Positions 7,304 through 11,765 of a stretch of DNA of 11,765 bases are shown piece after piece. The stretch comes from Ktedonobacterales bacterium (lineage in GTDB: Bacteria; Chloroflexota; Ktedonobacteria; Ktedonobacterales; JADMIN01). The stretch covers positions 1 to 11,765 of the forward strand of contig JANWHL010000194.1 of NCBI GenBank assembly GCA_025450405.1, given 5' to 3'. How positions within the stretch are numbered: position 1 is the first letter of the stretch; every line of letters begins with the position of its first letter. The position numbers and the translations under genes were made by a program. A model generated the notes under the pieces. That model did not search any database, was not told the origin of the DNA, and worked only from the letters and a program-made list of their open reading frames with translations.

Positions 7304-7347
7304 TCGGGCTATGGTCGGGTTATGCTTGGGCAATGTTCGGGGAAACC
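7304..7347 (+). promoter_or_regulatory. Second 11-bp direct-repeat array upstream of promoter B
   Basis: Four consecutive 11-mers start at 7304, 7315, 7326 and 7337: TCGGGCTATGG, TCGGGTTATGC, TTGGGCAATGT and TCGGGGAAACC. The consensus is about TCGGGYTATGN, with the last unit weakest. The period equals that of the TCAGG arrays, but the half-site differs. The phase is offset: 26 bp separate the last unit from the first TCAGG repeat. It lies in the non-coding gap upstream of the regulator gene and is a candidate operator for the same or a second winged-helix regulator. Confidence 0.55.
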
Positions 7348-7362
7348 CGCGGCTGTGGCTTC

Positions 7363-7421
7363 TCAGGGTGGCTTCAGGTCATACTCAGACTCGGTTCACA
7401 CCGGTATGTCACACTCTGTGT
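7363..7421 (+). promoter_or_regulatory. Promoter B: four 11-bp TCAGG direct repeats plus TGTCACACTCT box
   Basis: Half-sites start at 7363 (TCAGGG), 7374 (TCAGGT), 7385 (TCAGAC) and 7396 (TCACAC), each 11 bp apart. TGTCACACTCT starts at 7407, again 11 bp later, giving a predicted start near 7422. The ATG of the response regulator lies about 110 bases downstream, so the regulator probably controls itself. As in promoter A, the fourth unit has TCAC instead of TCAG. Confidence 0.75.
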
Positions 7422-7518
7422 GGGACCGCCGGTAGCGCGGGTCTGCCGCGTGTCGAAGGGGGCTGTGCCCCTCCGTACGAGATCCAACTGGTCGCGATCC
7501 ACGGTTTGCCAGCGCGGT

Positions 7519-7524
7519 AGGAGG
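7519..7524 (+). promoter_or_regulatory. Ribosome-binding site deciding the response-regulator start
   Basis: AGGAGG directly touches an in-frame ATG at 7525 and lies six bases before a second ATG at 7531. The zero spacing to 7525 makes 7531 (MKAHILVVDDD) the likely start. Confidence 0.7.
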
Positions 7525-7530
7525 ATGGCG

Positions 7531-8226
7531 ATGAAAGCACACATTCTGGTGGTGGACGACGATCAGCGCATCAGCGATGTCTTGCGCCGCACCCTGGCGT
7601 ACGAGGGCTATAGCGTGGCGACGGCGGCCAGCGGCGACGAGGCGCTGCGGCGTACCCTGGAGCGGCCGCCCGACCTGATCATCCTGGACCTCATGCTCCC
7701 CGGCCTGGACGGGCTGGATGTGGCGCGACGGCTCCGGGTGGCCGGGGATAGCGTGCCCATTCTGATGCTGACGGCACGCGACACAGTGGCCGACCGCGTG
7801 GAGGGCTTCGAGGCCGGCGCCGACGACTACCTGATCAAGCCGTTCGCCCCGGAGGAGCTGCTGGCGCGCGTCAAGGCGTTGCTGCGCCGCACGCAACCGG
7901 AGCGCCACGAGGTGCTGCGCTATGCCGATGTGGAGCTGGACACGGGCACGCGGGTCGCGCACCGTGGCGGCCGCGAGATTGAGCTCTCGCCGACGGAATA
8001 TGAGCTACTCGCCCTCTTCATGCGCCGGCCACGTCAGGTGCTCACCCGCGATGTGATCCTTGAGCGCGTCTGGGGGCTCGATTTCGAGGGGTCGTCCAAT
8101 GTCATGGAAGTGTACGTCGGCTACCTGCGCGCCAAGCTCGAGACGGATGGCGAGCCCCGGCTGATCCACACGGTGCGCGGCGTGGGCTATGTCATGAAGG
8201 ATTCGTCGGCGCGGGCCACCGCCTGA
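7531..8226 (+). CDS. OmpR/PhoB-family response regulator
   Basis: 231 residues, the usual length for the family. The receiver domain (1-120) has the acidic cluster D9-D10-D11, phospho-acceptor D53 in LIILDLMLPG, T81 in LMLTARD and K103 in YLIKPF. The winged-helix effector (about 135-226) has ELSPTEYELLALF, VLTRDVILERVWG, NVMEVYVGYLRAKL and the closing IHTVRGVGYVM. It should bind 11-bp direct repeats as a phosphorylated dimer. Two such arrays lie upstream, and promoters A and C carry the same repeats as promoter B, so it probably regulates itself, pspC-TVP38 and the DksA-like gene. It resembles MprA/CusR-type regulators. No partner histidine kinase is next to it; the membrane sensor-like protein at the window's end shows no kinase domain. 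It ends in a hairpin shared with a convergent gene. Confidence 0.95.
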   Translation: MKAHILVVDDDQRISDVLRRTLAYEGYSVATAASGDEALRRTLERPPDLIILDLMLPGLDGLDVARRLRVAGDSVPILMLTARDTVADRVEGFEAGADDYLIKPFAPEELLARVKALLRRTQPERHEVLRYADVELDTGTRVAHRGGREIELSPTEYELLALFMRRPRQVLTRDVILERVWGLDFEGSSNVMEVYVGYLRAKLETDGEPRLIHTVRGVGYVMKDSSARATA

Positions 8227-8251
8227 AGCTGAATCCTGGAGATGGGCAACT

Positions 8252-8280
8252 GGCCGCCCCCGTACGCAGCGGGGGCGGCC
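8252..8280. terminator. Bidirectional hairpin between convergent genes
   Basis: GGCCGCCCCCG (8252-8262) pairs perfectly with CGGGGGCGGCC (8270-8280), an 11-bp stem with a seven-base loop. It sits 25 bases after the response-regulator stop and 16 bases beyond the stop of the DksA-like gene on the other strand. No T-run follows on either side, so it is not a classic intrinsic terminator, but its place and stability suggest it ends or protects both transcripts. Confidence 0.7.
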
Positions 8281-8296
8281 GGCTCGCATGGGTGAG

Positions 8297-8746
8297 TTAC
8301 TGGCCAAGACCCAGGGCTTCGCGCTGCGCCTGGCACCCCACGCAGAGCAGCGCGGCCGGGACAACCTCGAGCCGGCGCGGCGGGATCTGGTGGCCGCAGT
8401 CCGCGCAGATGCCATACAGGCCCCTGGCGGCGCGCTCCAACGCGAGCTCAACCTGAACGATCTCGGCCCGCACCAGACGGCGCATGGCGGCGAGCCGGTG
8501 CTCGTGTTCGTGGTCCTGCGCTTCTTCGGCCAGGTCCGCGGCCCAGTTTTCGAGTGTGTCCTCCGTGTTGGGTTCCAGCAGTGCCAGGCGAAGTTTCAGC
8601 TCACCGCGCCTCCGCGCGAGGCGGTCCACGGGGTCGAGCGGGGCCGGTGCGTCGTGCGGACCATCGCCGGTGCGGTCGCGGTCACGCCGATGGGCGACAA
8701 CCGCCGGCGGATAGGTGGACATCAGATCATCGGCAAAGGCTTCCAT
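8297..8746 (-). CDS. DksA/TraR-type C4 zinc-finger protein
   Basis: 149 residues; the ATG at 8746 is preceded on its strand by AGGAG with suitable spacing. A variable N-terminus (1-45) leads into a helical hairpin (about 45-108) with an acidic turn (ENWAADLAEEAQDHEHE), as in the DksA coiled coil. Then comes the zinc finger, C114-x2-C117 and C135-x2-C138, followed by a short tail. Family members insert the coiled coil into the RNA polymerase secondary channel and, with ppGpp in DksA itself, alter promoter choice under stress. Other short members are of unknown role. The gene is convergent with the response regulator and lies downstream of promoter C and the small basic protein, probably in one transcript. 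Confidence 0.9.
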   Translation of the reverse strand: MEAFADDLMSTYPPAVVAHRRDRDRTGDGPHDAPAPLDPVDRLARRRGELKLRLALLEPNTEDTLENWAADLAEEAQDHEHEHRLAAMRRLVRAEIVQVELALERAARGLYGICADCGHQIPPRRLEVVPAALLCVGCQAQREALGLGQ

Positions 8747-8770
8747 GGCTGCGCTCCTGTGTGGTGTGGT

Positions 8771-8790
8771 CGCGGGGACATGTCCTCGCG
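8771..8790. repeat. Imperfect 20-bp palindrome upstream of the DksA-like gene
   Basis: CGCGGGGACA is followed at once by TGTCCTCGCG; the halves are inverted copies with one mismatch in ten. It lies about 25 bases before the DksA-like ATG on the minus strand. It could be an operator for a dimeric repressor or a hairpin in the leader. There is no direct evidence for either. Confidence 0.45.
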
Positions 8791-8839
8791 ACGAAGGGTG
8801 ATACCAAATTGACGTGCATCGTGGCGGGTGGAGGCGCGC

Positions 8840-9040
8840 TCAGGCAGACGCGCGCCGGGTGTACGCAGGTGCTACCGCAAGCGCACGCGCGTCGAAGTCC
8901 TCCGCCCAACGGTCCGGACGTGGGCCCGCGCCGCTGGCCTGGCGCTCGATGCGCCCGCGCTTAACCGTCACCTGGTCGTGGTCGCGCTCGTCGCGGCGCG
9001 AGTCGGTCTCGCGCGTGCGTTCGCGGTGGAATCTGCGCAC
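8840..9040 (-). CDS. Small basic hydrophilic protein, unknown function
   Basis: 66 residues from GTG 9040 (read as MRRFHRERTRETDSRRDERD), with a perfect AGGAGG on the minus strand (9053-9048) seven bases before. The composition is strongly charged (Arg, Asp, Glu) with no membrane helix or Cys. The motif GPRPDRWAEDFDARALAVAP lies at about residues 38-57. No family is recognised. The gene lies between promoter C and the DksA-like gene on the same strand, 93 bases before the latter, so joint expression is likely. The frame is open further upstream, but without a ribosome site. It is a real gene only if homologues exist; the main support is the ribosome site and its place. Confidence 0.5.
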   Translation of the reverse strand: MRRFHRERTRETDSRRDERDHDQVTVKRGRIERQASGAGPRPDRWAEDFDARALAVAPAYTRRASA

Positions 9041-9047
9041 TGGGGAT

Positions 9048-9053
9048 CCTCCT
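9048..9053 (-). promoter_or_regulatory. Ribosome-binding site of the small basic protein
   Basis: The minus strand reads AAGGAGGATC here. AGGAGG is seven bases from GTG 9040, and this site is the main reason for choosing that start. Confidence 0.55.
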
Positions 9054-9153
9054 TCTGGGGTCTGGCACCACAACATCGCGGAGAGCCCGCGGCCAACGGG
9101 AGTGGGGAGACCCGGCGGGTATGCCGCCCGCGGGCCATGCTCGCATGCGCGGG

Positions 9154-9178
9154 CGCGGGTCCGTGGTCCCACGGCGCG
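9154..9178 (-). other. Hairpin in the leader of the promoter C transcript
   Basis: CCGTGG (9161-9166) pairs with CCACGG (9169-9174) around a two-base loop. An outer CGCG/CGCG stem (9154-9157 with 9175-9178) adds to it across a GGT bulge. It borders the 16-bp tandem repeats. It may shape the leader RNA; no function can be assigned. Confidence 0.4.
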
Positions 9179-9258
9179 GTGCTCACGTTGTGGGGTGCTC
9201 ACGTTGTGGGGTGCTCACGTTGTGGGGTGCTCACGTTGTGGGGTGCTCACGTCGTGGC
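9179..9258. repeat. 16-bp tandem repeat, four perfect copies and one degenerate
   Basis: The unit GTGCTCACGTTGTGGG is repeated exactly at 9179, 9195, 9211 and 9227. A fifth copy at 9243-9258 has T to C in the middle and a changed last base. The unit contains overlapping inverted parts, GTG-CT-CAC and CAC-GTT-GTG. It lies in the untranslated leader between promoter C and the small basic protein gene. Sixteen is not a multiple of three, so it is unlikely to be coding. Perfect copies point to recent slippage expansion. Confidence 0.9.
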
Positions 9259-9310
9259 CAACCGGTGGGGCTCGCCGCGTTTGGCGTTTGGCACGAGCCC
9301 CGGACTCCCT

Positions 9311-9370
9311 ACCGAGAGTGTGACACGGGGACCTGAAGTGGCCTTGAGCCACGCCTGAAGTGCACCTGAA
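9311..9370 (-). promoter_or_regulatory. Promoter C: four 11-bp TCAGG direct repeats plus TGTCACACTCT box
   Basis: Read on the minus strand, half-sites start at 9369 (TCAGGT), 9358 (TCAGGC), 9347 (TCAAGG) and 9336 (TCAGGT), each 11 bp apart. TGTCACACTCT starts at 9325, 11 bp further. The predicted start is near 9310, so the transcript runs towards the small basic protein and the DksA-like gene with a leader of about 270 bases. The three repeats with TCAGG are the strongest set in the window. Confidence 0.75.
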
Positions 9371-9420
9371 GCCGCGAATCCATGTGATGCTCTCCGTGTC
9401 ACGCGGGTCGGCTGACCAGG

Positions 9421-9561
9421 TCAGTGGACGGGGATCTCCGGCATGGCCTCCACCGGGTAGGCGGCGCTCCATGCGGCGTAGCCACCCGTCAGGGCACGCG
9501 CGTCGAAGCCCATCGTCCGTAGCTCGCGCGCCGCACGGGCGCTGGTCGCTTCGCGCAGTCA
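9421..9561 (-). pseudogene. Rest of the rhodanese domain beyond an in-frame TGA
   Basis: Directly after TGA (9561-9559) the same frame continues for 45 codons to a second TGA at 9423-9421. It begins LREATSARAARELRTMGFDA and ends in TGGYAAWSAAYPVEAMPEIPVH. This is the normal end of a rhodanese domain: active-site loop tail EATS, the following helix, LTGGYAAW, and a YPVE-like closing segment. It is read either if TGA encodes selenocysteine, or as a dead remnant if TGA is a new stop. The continuous homology and frame suggest the interruption is recent or programmed. Confidence 0.7.
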
Positions 9562-11016
9562 GGTGCAATACGTGATGATGGGGCGCGTCCGGTCGGCGTG
9601 TGCCGCCCATTCGTGGATCCGGTCGGGCAACACGCGCACACTGCCAGGGATCTGCCCGGTCGCCAGGTCGTGCTGGGCACGGGCGCGCACATCCAGGATG
9701 ATGGGGGCGTGGTCGGCGGCAATCATGGCATGGAGGTCGGCGGGGGAGACGCGCGGTAGGTCGTCGGCGTCGGGCTCGAAGAGCCCCTCGGCCGTGCCTT
9801 CGCGCTCCTCAGCGGGCGTACTGCGGGCGTGCTCGACGCGCCGGCCGTACCATTCCGAGAGTGGGGTGGCTGTGACGCCGTGCACGACGACGGAGAGCGC
9901 GACCACCACACCGGCGATGGCCAGCAGGCGGGTAGCACCAGACATGCCCGCCTCCACGGCGAGCAGCGCGAGCAGCAGCGCGCTCAGTCCGCGCGGCCCG
10001 AACCACCCCATGAAGGCGCGCGCCGCCAGGCTCATCTGGGCGCGCGCAAGCACGATGCCCACGGCCAGCGGCCGGATCACGATGATTTCGAGCCCGCCGA
10101 GGGCGAGCGCCGCCAGGACCGGGATCGTGCCCAGAAGGCCGGAGATCACCGCGCCAAACAGCATGAACGCCAGCAGCATCACCATCTCGGCCGTGACCTC
10201 GCCGTACTCCATGAAGCAATCGCAGAGGGTGACATCGAAGAGCGCGACGGCGAGCCCGGCGAAAAAGGCCGCGATGAATCCGTCGCCGCCCACGACCTGG
10301 CCGGCGGTGTATGACGCGAGCACCAGGCCTAGCCCATACAGCGCCTGAAATTCGCGGCGGATATTGTACCGCGCGTCGGCCTTGCCCATGAGCCAGGCCC
10401 CCACCCCGCCAACCACCAGGCCCACCAGCGGGCTGAGCACGACGAGCTCGGCCAGGAATCCCAGCCAGTACCCAAAGCCGCCGGTCGCCGCCTCGCTGAC
10501 GGCAATCACGACCAACACGACGGGCAGCACGACAATGTCGTTGGTGCCGGCCTCGATGGTCAGCGCCCGCCGCACGGACCGCGGGATGCGCTCGTGGCGG
10601 ACGACATCGCGCAGGACGATGGGGTCGACGGAGGCGAGGACGCCGCCGAGCAGCAGCGAGTCGAGCCAGGTGGTGGACAGCAGCAGGCGTGCCGCCAGTG
10701 TCACACCGGCGATGACCAGGAGCGTGCCCGGGCCGAGCGCGAGCAAAGGGACGCGCCAATCGCGGCGCAGCTCCTCGGCATCGAAGCGCGCGGCGTCGAG
10801 GAAGAGCACCAGGGCGAGGCTGATCGTCGCCACCCCGGTCAGGATCGGGCTGTGTTGGTCGGCCGGGAGGAGCTTTAGCCCGAGGGGGCCGATCAGGAAG
10901 CCAATGCCCAGGAAGATCATCGGGAAGGAGACCGGGGCACGGTCCACTAGACCCGAGATGAGCGCCGCGACCGTCAGCACCGCCGCCAGGAGACCGAACC
11001 AGAGATCGACGGACAC
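9559..11016 (-). CDS. CPA1-type cation/proton antiporter with C-terminal rhodanese domain (ends at in-frame TGA)
   Basis: 485 residues from GTG 11016 to TGA. AAGGAG lies nine bases upstream on the minus strand; an earlier in-frame start at 11148 lacks a ribosome site and would add a polar leader. About twelve membrane segments occupy residues 1-385. SVDP (D131) and EAGTND (N159-D160) match the ion-binding TDP and ND motifs of NhaP/CPA1 exchangers, which swap Na+ or K+ for H+ across the cytoplasmic membrane. A cytoplasmic linker leads to a rhodanese domain (from about 416): LDVRARAQHDLATGQIPGSV, then IITYC with predicted catalytic C484. The reading frame meets TGA two codons later, in the active-site loop. 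The full read-through protein would be 531 residues. The fusion suggests sulfur or redox control of ion exchange, which is inference. Confidence 0.9.
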   Translation of the reverse strand: MSVDLWFGLLAAVLTVAALISGLVDRAPVSFPMIFLGIGFLIGPLGLKLLPADQHSPILTGVATISLALVLFLDAARFDAEELRRDWRVPLLALGPGTLLVIAGVTLAARLLLSTTWLDSLLLGGVLASVDPIVLRDVVRHERIPRSVRRALTIEAGTNDIVVLPVVLVVIAVSEAATGGFGYWLGFLAELVVLSPLVGLVVGGVGAWLMGKADARYNIRREFQALYGLGLVLASYTAGQVVGGDGFIAAFFAGLAVALFDVTLCDCFMEYGEVTAEMVMLLAFMLFGAVISGLLGTIPVLAALALGGLEIIVIRPLAVGIVLARAQMSLAARAFMGWFGPRGLSALLLALLAVEAGMSGATRLLAIAGVVVALSVVVHGVTATPLSEWYGRRVEHARSTPAEEREGTAEGLFEPDADDLPRVSPADLHAMIAADHAPIILDVRARAQHDLATGQIPGSVRVLPDRIHEWAAHADRTRPIITYCT

Positions 11017-11144
11017 GGGTCTGGTCTCCTTCGCGACATGTGGACAGGGCAGGGGGCGCGCGGTTGCCCCTCGGCGCGGGCCAGCGTCCGGCGCGGGGCG
11101 GAGTCGTGGGTCGCACGGACCGTGCCCGTCGGGGACGCGGGCCG

Positions 11145-11172
11145 CCATCCGGCGGAGGGCGCCGGCTGATGG
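11145..11172. other. GC-rich hairpin between the sensor-like gene and the antiporter
   Basis: CCGGCG (11149-11154) pairs with CGCCGG (11160-11165) around a GAGGG loop. CCAT and ATGG extend the stem across a three-base bulge. It has no T-run. It may help to end the upstream transcript or form part of the antiporter leader. Confidence 0.35.
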
Positions 11173-11174
11173 AT

Positions 11175-11200
11175 GCCGCGGATGTGATGGTATCCGTGGC
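11175..11200 (-). terminator. Hairpin touching the stop codon of the sensor-like gene
   Basis: GCCGCGGAT (11175-11183) pairs with ATCCGTGGC (11192-11200), nine pairs with one G-T, around an eight-base loop. It begins in the TAG stop of the minus-strand gene. There is no T-run, so termination is a suggestion based on place. Confidence 0.4.
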
Positions 11201-11765
11201 TACGAGAGGCGCTCGCGCACGTTGGGGTTCAGCCAGAGCGAGACGTGTACTGGCCGCACTGTGTCGTCCACGACCGTGACGAGACGTTGGCTGAGCGCGC
11301 TGAGGTCGGTGGCGTCGCGCACGGACGCGCCGAAGCCGGCCACCGTCGCGGACGCGTCATACTTGGCGCGGTAGAAGCGGCGGTCGATGAACGCCTGGAT
11401 GCGATGGCGCAGGGGCGAGAACAGTGCCGCGATTATCAGGGTCGAGCCGACGGTGATGAGGGGCTGGTCGCCATGTCGCCCCAGGAGCGGCGCCAACAGG
11501 GCATTGATGCCAATCAACAGACCAAAGTAGAGGGCGGCGAGGATGGCCGTGAGCGCGCCGTAGATCAGTGTCCGGCGGATGATGACGTCTATGTCATAGA
11601 GATGGTAGCGCTGGATGGCGACGAAGAAGGCCACCGGCACGAGCACGAGCAGGAACAGGTAGACCAGCGCGGCGATGGGCGCGTAAAGAGTCTGGCCGAG
11701 CGGTGTCAGGCCGACAGGCAGCCAGAAAATTTGATTCGCGAGCAGGGCCACGACGAGCGCGGAGA
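11200..11765 (-). CDS. C-terminal part of a multi-membrane sensor-like protein (5' end outside window)
   Basis: About 188 residues are visible; the frame is open to the window edge, so the start is missing. Four hydrophobic segments occur: FWLPVGLTPLG, IAALVYLFLLVLVPVAFFVAI, TLIYGALTAILAALYFGLLIG and PLITVGSTLIIAALF. Between them is YHLYDIDVIIRRTLIYG. After the last helix comes RHRIQAFIDRRFYRAKYDA and a short cytoplasmic segment (TDLSALSQRLVTVVDDTV) ending HVSLWLNPNVRERLS. This pattern is typical of Chloroflexota membrane proteins related to the N-terminal part of sensor histidine kinases. Here it stops before any kinase domain, as many family members do. A signal-sensing role is inferred from that resemblance only. 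Confidence 0.85.
   Translation of the reverse strand, partial: SALVVALLANQIFWLPVGLTPLGQTLYAPIAALVYLFLLVLVPVAFFVAIQRYHLYDIDVIIRRTLIYGALTAILAALYFGLLIGINALLAPLLGRHGDQPLITVGSTLIIAALFSPLRHRIQAFIDRRFYRAKYDASATVAGFGASVRDATDLSALSQRLVTVVDDTVRPVHVSLWLNPNVRERLS

Noticed and set aside
7333..7530. N-terminal extension of the response regulator
   Set aside because: It would cover promoter B and has no family similarity. The receiver domain starts normally at 7531.
8288..8812. Plus-strand frame opposite the DksA-like gene
   Set aside because: It is the antisense of a gene with an intact zinc finger and ribosome site, and has no recognisable product.
9179..9258. CRISPR-like array
   Set aside because: Units of 16 bp are directly adjacent without spacers; it is a simple tandem repeat.

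Overview
High-GC (about 70%) bacterial DNA. The most likely source is a Chloroflexota bacterium, probably Thermomicrobia/Sphaerobacter-like. This rests on three things: a class III cyclase fused to a STAND ATPase and TPR repeats, a multi-membrane 'YDIDVIIRRTLIYG'-type sensor protein, and a C-rich dispersed hairpin repeat of a type common in that phylum. The assignment comes from family resemblance, not from a search.

Layout. 1-1340 (+): the end of an unknown gene, a small two-helix membrane protein and a Cys-rich Rossmann-like protein of unknown function, packed like an operon. 1341-1586: non-coding, with a C-rich/G-rich hairpin repeat. 1587-5499 (+): a CPBP-family membrane protease, then a 953-residue cyclase-ATPase-TPR signalling protein. 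5500-5823: no gene seen. 5824-5943: the 5' end of a response-regulator gene that has lost the rest of its sequence. 5994-7239 (+): a regulated promoter (A), a PspC-domain protein and a TVP38/DedA-like membrane protein. 7304-8226 (+): two direct-repeat arrays (the second is promoter B) and a complete OmpR-family response regulator. 8252-8280: a hairpin between convergent genes. 9370-8297 (-): promoter C, a leader with a 16-bp tandem repeat, a 66-residue basic protein and a DksA/TraR-type zinc-finger protein. 11016-9421 (-): a CPA1 cation/proton antiporter fused to a rhodanese domain that is interrupted by an in-frame TGA in the active-site loop. 11765-11200 (-): the C-terminal part of a membrane sensor-like protein.

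Main discovery. Three promoters in this window (A, 5994-6048; B, 7363-7417; C, 9369-9315 on the minus strand) share one exact architecture. Each has four TCAGG-type direct repeats at an exact 11-bp period, and a conserved TGNCACACTCT box starting 11 bp after the fourth repeat. This is how PhoB/OmpR-family regulators bind DNA. The response regulator behind promoter B is the obvious candidate, so this looks like a local autoregulated regulon joining PspC, TVP38, the regulator, the small protein and the DksA-like protein. Promoter B carries a second array of four 11-bp repeats (TCGGGYTATGN-type) just upstream. The other strong oddity is the TGA at the place where related rhodaneses commonly carry Cys. 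It is either a selenocysteine codon, a recent nonsense mutation or a sequence error.
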